Below are positions 27,227 to 36,646 of a stretch of 64,000 bases of DNA, one piece after another. The translations under genes and the position numbers were made by a program. The stretch is from Polyangiaceae bacterium (lineage in GTDB: Bacteria > Myxococcota_A > Polyangia > Polyangiales > Polyangiaceae), in contig JADJXL010000015.1 in the NCBI GenBank assembly GCA_016715885.1, forward strand, positions 558,001-622,000, in the 5' to 3' direction. Numbering within the stretch: the first letter of the stretch is position 1; each line of letters begins with the position of its first letter. Under the pieces are notes generated by a model. It ran no database searches. It was given only the letters and a program-made list of their open reading frames with translations, and was not told the DNA's origin.

Positions 27227-29605
27227 TCAGCCCGTGATGTTGTCGTCCGAGCCGGTCACCTTGACGCCGCTCGAGGATTCCATTTTCATTTTGCCCTTCA
27301 TCGTAATCGAGCCGGGCGACATGTCGATCGTGAGCCCACCGGAGACGAATTTCACGCCCGCGAGCCCCTCGACTTCGATGACGTTTCCTCGGACCTCGAA
27401 TAGTTTGCCCGCGGAAAAGTCGGCAGTGGCCCCCACCGTCACTTTCGTGTTTTCTGCGCCGGTGCCCATGTCTTCACCGGACGTTCGAAGAATGGCGCCG
27501 CCGACCAAGACCTTCAGCGGGCCGGTTACGGTTTTCCGCACTTCGCCTTCGGCTGCGACCATCAATTTGACGCCGCCCACCGTTTCGGCGTAAGTGCCCG
27601 CAATCGTTTGGAAATTGCCCACGGATGTCGAAATGAATGCGCCGCCAATCGTACGGCTCATCCGCTTGACCGCTTGACGCGCGATCGACCCATTGAGCAT
27701 GTCATTCACGAGGCCGGAAAGGGTGCCTCCGCCGGGAAGCAAGCTCTTGGGCGACGGAATGAGCGTCTTCAGGCTTTCGCCTTTGGCCAGCGTCGAAGCG
27801 GCGTCCTGTAGCGTCGGAAGTTTGGGTGGTGAAACTTTGGGCAAGGAAACGCTGCCCGTGATGGTCACGCGTGTCGACCCGACCGTTTCCGTTTCATTGC
27901 CTTGCGTGCTGGCCATGATTTGATTGCCAGCGTCGATCTTCTCATTGCCACCGACGCTCTTTTTGCGATTGGCGCGCACTTCGAGCTGCGTGAATTCGCC
28001 GACGGTCGTGAGCGAATTGGCGCCGATCGCGACGGCTTGGTCGTTCGTGACGGCGTGCATGAAATTGACGCCCACCGAATGCGTCTCGTCATTTCCCACG
28101 CGCTCGGTGCGGTCATTGCGCACGACACCGATGTGATCCTTTTCGGCTTTCACGAAAAACAGCATCGACCCGGCGCTGTCGTCGAGTTTTATTTCGTTGA
28201 AACCACCCGTCGCCGGTGAAGACGGGGTTTTGATGGTCATGACGTTTTTATTGCCCGGTTGATTGTAGGTCGGGGTCATCACGCCATTGATGTTTCTGGC
28301 CACGCCGACGGGTCTGTCCGGATCGCCGTCGATATAGGCAACGGTGTTTTCCCAGCCGACGCGCGAAATGACCATCGACGTTTCGGGCTCTTGCAATGCT
28401 CTGAGCCACCGAGAATCCTCGTCCGTGCTCACGGCTTCGCGATCCCAATGGAATTGCGCTCGGAATCGACCATATTTGTCGGTATGAATTTCCGATCCTG
28501 CAGGTCCGCGCACCATGGCGGTATGACAACCTTCGACCGTGGGTCTCGGCGTGCTCAGTTTGGGGCGGAATGCAGAGGATAGAGGTATCGCTTTGAAACG
28601 ATTTTCATACGTGACTTGCTTGGTCGTCGAGGAAAACCGCCCGTCTTCGATCACGTGTTCGATGCCAACGATCAAGTAGTCTCCGACGAACGCTTCACCG
28701 GCCGCACCACCAAAAGAAAATTTCTTGCCGGGCGCAAACGTGACGATATTTCCGCGTCCCTCGAATGCTTGACTCGCGACGCGGTGCGCTTCGAGACGAA
28801 TTTTTGCAATGTACGCGCCATCCCCCGGCTTTCGATAACCTGCCGGGTAATCGTACGTTTCGAGCTCGGCATCTTTCGCAAAAGCAGCCGATTGAAGCAA
28901 GGCCAGCTTGGGTTTTTTCCAATTGAAATCATTCACGGATGCTTTTCCGGAAGCCACGCGTGCGACGCGGCGTGCAGCATGAATTCCGAGTACGTCTCGA
29001 TCGAGCGCCCCGGCAGCATCCAGCAAATCGAATTGATCCGTCGGTCCATCGACGGGTGCTGCAGCGGGCGAATTGTCTTCAAAAATGAGAAGATCATCGT
29101 GATCGAACGTATAATACATTCCTTCGAATTCGAGCAGCCGGCTCACGAAGGCAAACGTCGATTCACGATATTGCATGCAATACTTCCGTACCGGCGGCGT
29201 GCGTACGGTCCAAAATGAATGCTTGATGCCCATTTCGTCGAGCACCTTCGTGATGACGTCCTTCGACGAAAGGTTGCGGAATTTCCGCGTGGACAAAGTA
29301 TGCACGAGAAATGAAAAACGCGGACGTAATTCGATTTCGTGTCGATACGCTCCAGCTTCGACCCCCAAATACTTGACCGAGGCGACCTTCCAAGACCAAA
29401 GCCGCGACGGCAAGCCATCGAGGTGAATTTCGAGCGTTGCGTCGCCGTGGATGACATCGCCGAAATCGATGTCCTCCATCGTCGCAATCTCGATCCGCGC
29501 GTGCGTGGGCGTGGCCAATTCCTCCGCAATTCGCACCGATACGATGCGATACGATGATTCATCCACCCCCATGGAGAGGTTCACTGATACCTTGCGCGTG
29601 CTCAT
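27227..29605 (-). CDS. vgrG: VgrG spike protein, copy 3
   Basis: The ATG at 29605 overlaps the preceding DUF2169 gene's stop as ATGA and has AAGGAG upstream. The 792-residue protein carries YCMQYRESTFAFVSRLLEFEGM in the gp27-like part, GRFRAQFHWDREA and VISRVGWENTVAYIDGDPDRP in the OB-fold, and a beta-helix (VGANSL-, VGGNEK-type turns). It is about 50 residues longer than the other two VgrGs because of an inserted Pro/Leu/Ser-rich segment in the helix (KVSPPKLPTLQDAASTL to GGGTLSGLVND). That insert may be a loop or docking site. Tight packing with DUF2169 suggests it is the cognate spike of that adaptor. Confidence 0.95.
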   Translation of the reverse strand: MSTRKVSVNLSMGVDESSYRIVSVRIAEELATPTHARIEIATMEDIDFGDVIHGDATLEIHLDGLPSRLWSWKVASVKYLGVEAGAYRHEIELRPRFSFLVHTLSTRKFRNLSSKDVITKVLDEMGIKHSFWTVRTPPVRKYCMQYRESTFAFVSRLLEFEGMYYTFDHDDLLIFEDNSPAAAPVDGPTDQFDLLDAAGALDRDVLGIHAARRVARVASGKASVNDFNWKKPKLALLQSAAFAKDAELETYDYPAGYRKPGDGAYIAKIRLEAHRVASQAFEGRGNIVTFAPGKKFSFGGAAGEAFVGDYLIVGIEHVIEDGRFSSTTKQVTYENRFKAIPLSSAFRPKLSTPRPTVEGCHTAMVRGPAGSEIHTDKYGRFRAQFHWDREAVSTDEDSRWLRALQEPETSMVISRVGWENTVAYIDGDPDRPVGVARNINGVMTPTYNQPGNKNVMTIKTPSSPATGGFNEIKLDDSAGSMLFFVKAEKDHIGVVRNDRTERVGNDETHSVGVNFMHAVTNDQAVAIGANSLTTVGEFTQLEVRANRKKSVGGNEKIDAGNQIMASTQGNETETVGSTRVTITGSVSLPKVSPPKLPTLQDAASTLAKGESLKTLIPSPKSLLPGGGTLSGLVNDMLNGSIARQAVKRMSRTIGGAFISTSVGNFQTIAGTYAETVGGVKLMVAAEGEVRKTVTGPLKVLVGGAILRTSGEDMGTGAENTKVTVGATADFSAGKLFEVRGNVIEVEGLAGVKFVSGGLTIDMSPGSITMKGKMKMESSSGVKVTGSDDNITG

Positions 29606-30687
29606 GAATCGACACTCCTTCGCGCGCGGACCCGCTCCGCTAGTTCTTCAATCAATGCATCCGGTAGGCTGGGCGCCCCCATGATCAAAACCTTGTCGAT
29701 ATGCTCGAGCTTCCGTGGCATGGGCGCCGTCGCTCGAAAAGTGATTTCCACCTGCCGCTCGTCGGCGTCGATGAGATACGTGTCGAGGTGCGTTTTGGGC
29801 TCGTGCTTCGTTCCACGCACCGAAATGCTGAAGAGGGGAGCATAACGAGGCAATCGAAATCGCCAAGCCGGTCCGGCGGTCGTTCCCGTCACTTCCACCG
29901 GCTCGTCTCCCCCGAGCGGCACTTCGGACCACAAATCAGGCGGCGCGAGGTGATAAAAACGCGGATCGAAATCGAGCGGACGCAGAGGCGCTCGCTTTTT
30001 GCGCCACGTATCGTCGTACGTTCCTGCATATTGCAATCGAGGCGCCCATTCGCTGCGCACGGCACCAAAACAAGCCGGCGCAGGATTCTTCGACGATAGC
30101 GGCGCCCGCGGATCCTCGATGGGCGGCGCTGGTTGACCCACGAGCGCCGCGCGATTCTTGGCAAACCCTTTACCAATGGGATTCCGTGGCTCCGACACCG
30201 GTCGATTCGGCTCCGTCGTATCCGTTCCGCCATAGGTGTTTTCGTACACGAGCGGCGTCGTCCGAAGCTCGGCCGCAGGCCCCGGAGCGACGCCCATCAT
30301 CGCTTTTTGAAAAACGCGCGGACCATGCACTTTGACGACTTTTTGAATGGAGCGGTGACCTGCCTCGATTCGCAGCCCCACATCCATTTCCGTCACTTTA
30401 CGCCCCGATGGCGGCTGCGCACTACCCACGAGCAGCACATCCGTCCCCGCTTTTTCTTCACACAAATCACTTGGATATCGAATACTCGCATTCGGCGCAT
30501 CCGAAATCGGCTCGTCATCCAGGCGCACGGGAGATTGCGGCGACGCAATCGTCACGGCGCCCGTTGCCGATACGGCCCACGTCATTTTCGTTATCACCAA
30601 AATCACATCGTGGCCGTGCCGATCCGTCACGACGGCGCACCAATGGGCCATCGGCGTTCGGTTATCCACGACGCGTTCTAGATTCAT
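29602..30687 (-). CDS. DUF2169 protein, T6SS adaptor candidate
   Basis: The 361-residue protein is DUF2169 over nearly its whole length: MAHWCAVVTDRHGHDVILVITK at the start, YPSDLCEEKAGTDVLLVGSAQ, TPLVYENTYGGTD, EPRNPIGKGF, and PPDLWSEVPLGGDEPVEV near the middle. It lacks the helical C-terminal extension of the other two DUF2169 proteins in the island and is thus the minimal form. Its stop overlaps the ATG of the downstream VgrG by four bases, so the two are made together. An adaptor function for loading a PAAR-type effector on that VgrG is inferred from the family's usual context. Confidence 0.85.
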   Translation of the reverse strand: MNLERVVDNRTPMAHWCAVVTDRHGHDVILVITKMTWAVSATGAVTIASPQSPVRLDDEPISDAPNASIRYPSDLCEEKAGTDVLLVGSAQPPSGRKVTEMDVGLRIEAGHRSIQKVVKVHGPRVFQKAMMGVAPGPAAELRTTPLVYENTYGGTDTTEPNRPVSEPRNPIGKGFAKNRAALVGQPAPPIEDPRAPLSSKNPAPACFGAVRSEWAPRLQYAGTYDDTWRKKRAPLRPLDFDPRFYHLAPPDLWSEVPLGGDEPVEVTGTTAGPAWRFRLPRYAPLFSISVRGTKHEPKTHLDTYLIDADERQVEITFRATAPMPRKLEHIDKVLIMGAPSLPDALIEELAERVRARRSVDS

Positions 30688-30786
30688 GACTTCGAGCTAC
30701 CGGCAAGCAATGACAAGTCGAAAGTACATCGCAGCAAAGGCGCCGCGTCAATCGAAATCCAACGCATCCGCACGCTTCTTCAGCGA

Positions 30787-32703
30787 TTACAAAATCCCGT
30801 CGTCCGTGGAAATCGGCCCTCGACGCTCGCGCGCACGACGCAGTGCGGCACGTAGCGCACGCGTGCGATCCAGCGCGCCTTGACGCACGTCGTCCCCAAG
30901 CTCTTCGGTCTGCCGTCGCTCGTACAAATGATACGACCGCTGATCGATTCCATGTTTCGCGAGCGCTTCGCGAAGCCCCACACCGCTCCACAAGTCCACT
31001 TTGATTTCCGCGAAGGTATCGAGCGATAGACGCATGAGCGCCGACGTGTCGAGCGCCGGCGCTGGCTCCGAAACGCTCGGCGCTGCCGCGGTGCCAAGTG
31101 GAGCCCCTGCCAATGGCTGCGCATCGAAACGCCCGAGCACCGACGGCTTCGGGTCATTCGAGACAAACGGCAATGCGTGCAAAGCTTGGGGCGGAGGCGC
31201 GGAGGGCCGGTCGTGTTCGGTCGAGACAAACGGCAAAGCTTGGGGCGGCGGTGCGGAGGGCCGGTCGTATTCGGTCGAGACAATCGATTCCGCCGGCGGC
31301 ATCGTCGATGGCCGCTTGCGAGGCTCGTTCGAGACAAACGGCAAAACGGACCGTGATGTCGTATCGAACGGTGGGCTTTCGGGCCGGGCATCGAGCGAAT
31401 GTGATGCTTGGACAAACGGTAACGCGGGGCCTGAAACAGTCACTCCAGGCACGAGCGTTCGTGGTCTTGGCGCAGTGGTCGTCGCTGGTCGTGACATCGC
31501 CGGCGTGGGCGCTGGATGTGCCTGGACAAACGGCAAAACATTCGCAAGCTGCTGCGCGGGCGTGCTGTCGGACATCGCGGACAGTGCGCTCGCTCCTCCG
31601 ACAAACGGGAGCACGGGCGGGCGCGTGGCGGCGTCCGGCAACATGGATGCTGCCTCTTCGCTCCGCGGTATTGAAGTCGAGGCAAACGGCAGCGTGGACG
31701 CTTTGGAGCTGCTGATCGTGTAGAGGCTCGTGCCTTCTTCATCCTGGAACGATGCTGCACGGGACGGTGTGATCGTCGGATCCGGCAAAGCGGGCTCGGC
31801 AATTTCCTCTTCGAGCGATTGAGGTTCCGTCGCTTTGCGAACCGTTGCCTGAGAGCAGATCATCCGTGCCGCGCCTGCAAGCACGGCGTCGTAGATCGAC
31901 GCAAACACGGCGACGACGGCCGAGGGGAATTGTCCTCCATACGCTGGATCGATCACACCGCGAAAGGTGAGCACGTAGCGCTCGCGATCGGTGTCGATCC
32001 ATATCGTGTCACACGTCATGGCGACCTCGCGCAATCCGCTTTCGGTCGTCTGATCGAATAAAAAAATCCGCGGCGTCAGTGGCGGAATCCAAAACGTTTG
32101 ATCTTGGGCGCCGCGCGAAGGAACGACGAGCGCCATGCCGGGTGTGATGGGATCGGTCTGTTGCTCGATCGGACCAGTGTTAAAATATCGCCCGTCGAAA
32201 TCGGCAGGTAAGTTTGTCCGCTCGAACCCCGATGCTCGAGGCGGAATGCGCGCATCGGCAAAACGAGCGCGATGAGGGTGATGCGGCGACAGTGGTCCTA
32301 CCGCAACCTCCTCAGCGCTCGAAACAGGCTCGCGTCGCAGATACAATGACGACAAGGGAATGCTGGTCGACGGCTGGCCCGCGAGCGCATACACGCGCCT
32401 ATCGCAAGCTCCGACACGCACGTGCACGGGAATGATCGACGCTTCCGTCGGCGAATATGCCGAACCGACGACGAGCACGTCGCATCGTGGTTTGAAAGGA
32501 ACGAAATCACTCGAATAATGAAGCTCCTCGGGAACGTCGAACGAGCTCGGGGCCGAAAGCCGAAGCGGCTCTTGCTCGTCCGCCAGCACGAGCGCCCCGG
32601 CCTTTGGCATCAAGGTCATCTTCGCGATGATCGTGAGGCGACGCGTGGGCCCATTCCACCAAAGAATTCCTACGGGTACGGCACTCGGAGACCACACGTC
32701 CAT
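30787..32703 (-). CDS. DUF2169 protein with repetitive LPFV linker
   Basis: The 638-residue protein has an N-terminal DUF2169 domain (about 1-290: WNGPTRRLTIIAKMTL, YSSDFVPFKPRCDVLVVGSAYSP, CDTIWIDTDRERYVLTFRGV). A low-complexity Pro/Ser/Ala-rich linker (about 310-550) follows, and then a helical C-terminal segment (LDTFAEIKVDLWSG, YHLYERRQTEEL) related to those of other T6SS-island proteins. The linker contains seven copies of LPF(V/A), each followed by a small residue, including two in an exact 18-residue tandem unit. The C-terminal helices may bind a partner. The gene starts 18 bases after the DUF6484-like gene stop and has GAGG upstream of its ATG. It is the longest DUF2169 protein here. 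Confidence 0.8.
   Translation of the reverse strand: MDVWSPSAVPVGILWWNGPTRRLTIIAKMTLMPKAGALVLADEQEPLRLSAPSSFDVPEELHYSSDFVPFKPRCDVLVVGSAYSPTEASIIPVHVRVGACDRRVYALAGQPSTSIPLSSLYLRREPVSSAEEVAVGPLSPHHPHRARFADARIPPRASGFERTNLPADFDGRYFNTGPIEQQTDPITPGMALVVPSRGAQDQTFWIPPLTPRIFLFDQTTESGLREVAMTCDTIWIDTDRERYVLTFRGVIDPAYGGQFPSAVVAVFASIYDAVLAGAARMICSQATVRKATEPQSLEEEIAEPALPDPTITPSRAASFQDEEGTSLYTISSSKASTLPFASTSIPRSEEAASMLPDAATRPPVLPFVGGASALSAMSDSTPAQQLANVLPFVQAHPAPTPAMSRPATTTAPRPRTLVPGVTVSGPALPFVQASHSLDARPESPPFDTTSRSVLPFVSNEPRKRPSTMPPAESIVSTEYDRPSAPPPQALPFVSTEHDRPSAPPPQALHALPFVSNDPKPSVLGRFDAQPLAGAPLGTAAAPSVSEPAPALDTSALMRLSLDTFAEIKVDLWSGVGLREALAKHGIDQRSYHLYERRQTEELGDDVRQGALDRTRALRAALRRARERRGPISTDDGIL
31179..31286 (-). 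repeat. 54-bp tandem duplication in the LPFV linker
   Basis: Two adjacent 54-bp units (31179-31232 and 31233-31286) differ at a few positions only. They encode an 18-residue unit of the form RPSAPPPQALPFVSTEHD, so the frame is kept. This is a recent in-frame slippage or unequal-crossover event in the low-complexity linker of the DUF2169 protein. It shows how the number of LPFV motifs can change. Confidence 0.85.
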
Positions 32704-32721
32704 GAGAATGACCTCGCAAGC

Positions 32722-33258
32722 TCAGTTGAGTCGCAAGACGCGTCCCACGATTTTGAACAATCCCCGCGAGACGGCATTGATCTTCGTCCCGAGAAGCTCC
32801 ACTTCACCATCCTCGTGAAGCTTCAGCGCCGCGCGTCCTGCTTTGAGCACGAGCACTTTCGCTGCCTGCAAATGCACTTCATCGGCCGCAACATGCACTT
32901 CTCGAGGCACGCGCGTTTGAAGCATCCCTACGACGAGGGGCCGAGCGTTCGGCGCAAGCTCCACGAGAACGCTGTCACCATTTTTCAACGCTAGCCCGAG
33001 CAGCTCCGTCTCGACTTCGTCCGCGACATCGGCAACGGTTGGATCGGCTCCGCCGCGCAAGGTTATGGTTGCCTGGCGACCGTCCACCGAAATGAGTCTT
33101 GCCGAGCGCATGCCCGATGTTGAGGCGAGGTTTGTCGGGACAGGCACTTCGGTCAGCTCACCGGCGGCGATGTCTTCGAGCGACAACGTTTCCGCGGAAG
33201 GCTCGGTTGCCGCTGGGTTTTGCGGTGCTGCGAATGCCGGGTCGTGCCTTTGGGTCAT
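32722..33258 (-). CDS. DUF6484-like T6SS-island protein
   Basis: The start chosen is ATG 33258 (MTQRHDPAFA); the open frame continues to 33492 but that part is low-complexity and lies in the G-rich spacer. The 178-residue product has a beta-rich core: ARLISVDGRQATITLRGG, LKNGDSVLVELAPNARPLVVGML, then VLVLKAGRAALKLHEDGEVELLGTKIN. This resembles DUF6484-type proteins and the VgrG C-terminal beta repeats. Such small proteins occur next to DUF2169 and VgrG genes. It is the first gene of the eleven-gene island transcription unit, so its promoter should lie upstream in the G-rich region. No catalytic residues are seen. Confidence 0.65.
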   Translation of the reverse strand: MTQRHDPAFAAPQNPAATEPSAETLSLEDIAAGELTEVPVPTNLASTSGMRSARLISVDGRQATITLRGGADPTVADVADEVETELLGLALKNGDSVLVELAPNARPLVVGMLQTRVPREVHVAADEVHLQAAKVLVLKAGRAALKLHEDGEVELLGTKINAVSRGLFKIVGRVLRLN

Positions 33259-34185
33259 GGCCACCTGCGCATGCGAGGACGTTATCGCAAAGTTGGAGAA
33301 AGTGGAAGGCGGCTGGTCGCATTCCTCGGAACGGGCATGGTGGGGGTGGCGTGGGGACCGCGTTGAGTGGCGGGGGGGTGGGGGGCGAAGGGGACCGTTC
33401 CGAGGCCTTGGCGGCGCATGGACGTTCTGTGTTTGTTGGAACGTGCTTCGTGTGGAGAGCGTGGAGTTAACAGGCAATTGTGTGAGCCGCATTTTGTCAA
33501 ACTGTTGGAGTCGTTGGCCCTTGTCGATGCACTGCTTGGGTGGTGATGCGACGAGATTCAGTATTCGTCGATGGGGTATGCGGGGGAGAATTTGGATGGT
33601 GCAGGAGAGAATATGGCGAAGGGAGGCTTTTTTGCCGGTCAGATGCGTAAGGCGTGCAGGGGTGTTGGTTTTGGCTTGTGATAGTGTTGGGGGGGGGGGG
33701 AGGGCCTGGAAGGAGGGGGGTGCTCAGAGTGGCTGTGCCGACAGGAGCTTTTCGAGAAGGTCGCCAATTTCTGAGAGGGGGTGGAGGGTGAGGAGTGAGT
33801 GGGCAGGTTGCGTTTTAAGGCTCTGGGGTGTGGTCCTGCGGACGTTGGGCCCCGATAGTCAGGGAGTTTGGGTGTTGTCGGGGGTTCGGGGGGGGTTTGG
33901 GAGCTGGGAGTTGAGGTCAAAGGGATGGGGGGGTAGGTTGCTTTGGGGGCACGGGTTGCCGAACGTTAATTGGTTTGCGTTTTCCTTTTGCTTGGCTGTC
34001 AAACCAGGCAGCTGTCTCGTGTCAGGAGTGAACCCTTGTACGACACAGGGAGGGTTGCTTTATGGTGATTTTCCTTCCCTTACCTTCACCGAGCCCCACT
34101 CGAATAGAACACTTTCGAGAGGCCCGGCAAAACCCAAACGTTAATATGGCACCGTTCGATTGAAATATCGATGGAGGAATCATTG
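33259..34185. other. G-rich intergenic spacer
   Basis: About 900 bases with strong G over C bias on the plus strand and many G runs, including a run of 12 G at 33689-33700 and several runs of 4-7 G nearby. Open frames across it (for example plus strand to 34144) are open only because the base composition suppresses stops. No recognisable protein, tRNA or terminator is seen. The promoter of the VgrG island is expected at its left end. Multiple closely spaced G tracts could form G-quadruplexes on the plus strand. Confidence 0.6.
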
Positions 34186-34284
34186 ATGACAGCGAAGTAT
34201 GCCATTTCTATACCTCAGCACGACGTCGGTCAGTTGGCGTTACTCGCTGGCCGCGGCGGGTGTTGGACGATGTGCGACAGGTAA
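34186..34284 (+). CDS. short peptide or truncated gene start
   Basis: ATG 34186 follows GGAGGA (34173-34178) at a spacing of 7, the best ribosome binding site in this part of the window. It opens a 32-codon frame beginning MTAKYAISIPQHDVGQ and ending at TAA. The N-terminal MTAKYAISIP pattern resembles the start of ribbon-helix-helix type antitoxins, but the rest does not fit and the frame stops early. It may be the broken start of such a gene, since the downstream region is full of frameshifted genes. A genuine small peptide cannot be excluded. Confidence 0.3.
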   Translation: MTAKYAISIPQHDVGQLALLAGRGGCWTMCDR

Positions 34285-34478
34285 CCAGTTTTCGTAGTCT
34301 GCTCCGATCCCTGGTTGCCTTGGTGTCAGTTTTGTGCCGCGTTTTCCCCTCTTGACCGGAGCGCCAACAGACGATCCTCCGTCCATAGTAAAGGGCGGGG
34401 GAGGGGGGAAGGGGGGCGTCGAGTGCGAGCGGGCTTCCGTTTGGGGCGAGGTGGGACAGTTGCTAGCTGTAGGGCTAT

Positions 34479-35894
34479 GTGGCGTCGGCGTCTTTCGTAC
34501 GCAAGAGCCATTCGGTTTTGCCGGCGGACAAGGCGCATTTTGAAACGTGGGCGCGGTACGGCGTTCCCGTTGTTGGTATAATCCACGACCCTCGTTCGTC
34601 TGATGCACGTTGGGTGAATATTTCGGAGCACCTGCGAAAACATCCCGAAAGGATTGAAACAGGGCCGTACACATTGCGGGCACCGTCAACCCAATCGTTT
34701 TCAGCGGATTCCTTCGCTGCATTTGCACAACGCTTTGTTCGTGCGCGGCCACCCGCCACTCGCATCGACGTCACGCCGAATCTACTCATTAGGTCGTGGG
34801 AACCTCGGGATTCAGGGCCCGTGAGGGCGCTTCTTGCGCCGATAGCTGCAGACTATCCAGGTTTCCAAGCCTGGCTTGAAAAAAATTGGGCAATGCCGGA
34901 CGTTAGTAAGAAGGTTGTCGAGGTGGGTTCGATCACTGCGGCATATCGTGGGCAGTAAGGACGACGCATATCAAACTGCACGTGGCCCTTTGGACGGCGA
35001 TTGGGCAGCATCTTCTTTACCATGAACTCAGGACTTGGGCGGCGATTCCCGCGATTGAGCGCGTACATGTCACTGTTGCGGCAGACAAAGCAGAGCTCAT
35101 TGAATACTTTCGTCGGTTTGGTTTTCGTGTCGAAGGAATATCGGCAAATCGTTATGCGCGTACGTCGAGTAACACGGAACTCGTGCTTGCCAAACACTTT
35201 GTTCGCCAAACAGTTCGCTCAATCGCAGATCTCGATGTCTTTACGAGCGAGCTTGCGTCGAAGATCTGGGGCATTGTCAGCGATTCGTCATCATGTGCAC
35301 GATTCGGCGTCTCGGCAGACGACTTATCCGTACCTGGGACACTTTCGTGTGTACGCATGAACGTAGCTCGTGCTGCGCATACTGTATCGCCGCGAATTGC
35401 CGTTGTCGCGAGCCGGAGGGTTCGACCGATGATGCCTCGCTCATGCGCGAATTTTATCCACTTCGCTTGCACATGCCGCATAAACGGTACGTTATTGTAC
35501 CCATTTTTTCTGAATGGGTGACAGGGATGTTCGCAACCTCGGGACCCGTAGATGGGCACCTGCAAACTTCTGTTGACACGCTTTACTGCTTCCAAATCGC
35601 GTTGTCAGTGGCGACCTTGTTCTGTTTACGAAACTCAAAAAATAGGGGGGCGGAGACGGGGGGACGGGGCTCATCGAGCGCCACAGCGACTCAGATTGGG
35701 AGGCGTCACGCTGGGACTCCAGACATGCTACGGGGATGGCCATTCATTTTGAACTGTTCGAGCCATTCAGTCGCCCCGTTACCTTGGCGCGCGTGCGTCA
35801 AGTCTTGAACAACCAAACAAATCTCCAAGGTCTTAACCCCATCGGGCGCGATGAATTCGAACTGCTCCGTAATGAGGGGCTGGGAGTACCCTGA
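34479..35894 (+). pseudogene. broken DUF4365-GNAT-ASCH/EVE-like gene
   Basis: Conserved segments of one multidomain protein appear in order but in different frames. 34479-34700 reads DUF4365-like (KAHFETWARYGVPVVGIIHDP, WVNISEHLRKHPERI). A GNAT part follows, first in the same frame (RIDVTPNLLIRSWEPRDSGPV), then from about 34943 in another (HIKLHVALWTAIGQHLLYHELRTW, EYFRRFGFRVEG). A third frame near 35440 gives FYPLRLHMPHKRYVIVPIF, the start of an ASCH/EVE-like module. Later fragments give GDLVLF, then AIHFELFEPF and PVTLARVRQVL, ending at TGA 35894. At least three frame changes are needed. The N-terminal part of the DUF4365 domain is not found. Either the gene has decayed or the assembly has errors here. 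Confidence 0.7.
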
Positions 35895-35900
35895 TAAACC

Positions 35901-36352
35901 ATGAATACCTCCGTCATTCTGTCGATCAAGCCCATCTATGCCAACCAGATTCTAGCCGGTTCGAAAACCATCGAGCTGCGACGTTCGGCCATGGGCCTTC
36001 GCGCAGGTGACGTGGTTCTCGTGTATGTTTCCGCACCTGAACAATGCCTACGCTTCTGGTTTCGTATTGCCGCTGTCGAAACGCTACTGGGAGTGGCGCG
36101 AATGATCGTCTTGGAATCCCGGAACCTTATAAGATTTTGGGGCGAATGGCCACGGTGGGGGAGGATCCTAGTGTTTCTGGCGGATGGGCCCTCGTACCAG
36201 GATTCGTTCCACCGCAGGGACTTATTGCGTTGCGCGATGCTTGGGGACGATATGAACTGCTGCTGCGCCAGCTTTCGCCCCCATTACCAGCGGACGTCTT
36301 TCCGCAGAGGGGCTTTTTCGTACCACCGTCGAAGCCGCTGCATTACCGATAG
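35901..36352 (+). pseudogene. frameshifted ASCH-domain protein
   Basis: ATG 35901 opens an ASCH/PUA-like N-terminus: NTSVILSIKPIYANQILAG, SKTIELRRSAMGLRAGDVVLVY and VSAPEQCLRFWFRIAAVET. From about 36085 the homologous reading passes to another frame, which gives NDRLGIPE, then VPGFVPPQGLIALRDAWG and PPLPADVFPQRGFF, and ends at 36352. The uninterrupted first frame to 36986 carries unrelated sequence after residue 60 and runs into the sigma factor gene on the other strand, so it is not used. ASCH domains are small RNA- or nucleotide-binding modules. It lies six bases after the broken GNAT gene, so the two probably formed one operon before decay. Confidence 0.65.
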
Positions 36353-36646
36353 CAACGTGAATTGCTGCGCCTTCTCGCCAGCGCATCATGCAGACCTCAT
36401 ACCTCATCGTGCATGGTTTGGCTGTCGAGCGACGCCGCTGGACGAGTCACGAAGATGTTACCAAACGCAAGAAAAATGCAGTAAGGCCTGTTCGGAACGA
36501 TGGAAGGTTTTACCACCTGTTCGTATTTATACGAAACGCAATGTTCTTGCAGAGCAATTTGTTTTTGGGACCACTCTTGCTGCGGCACCCACGCACCGCA
36601 GAAGTGGCCGCGCGAAGCGAGCGTTCAACTCGAGGCCCGGATACAA
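36353..36646. other. spacer without recognised gene
   Basis: Nearly 300 bases between the broken ASCH gene and the stop codon of the sigma factor gene on the other strand. Short open frames on both strands give no recognisable domain, and base composition is closer to average than in the G-rich spacer. No hairpin with a T-run was seen. It may be further debris of the degraded accessory region. Confidence 0.4.

Noticed and set aside
33065..34144. Plus-strand open frame of 359 codons
   Set aside because: It covers the antisense of the DUF6484-like gene and the G-rich spacer; Gly/Arg/Trp-rich translation with no domain. It is open because the sequence has few A/T-rich stops.
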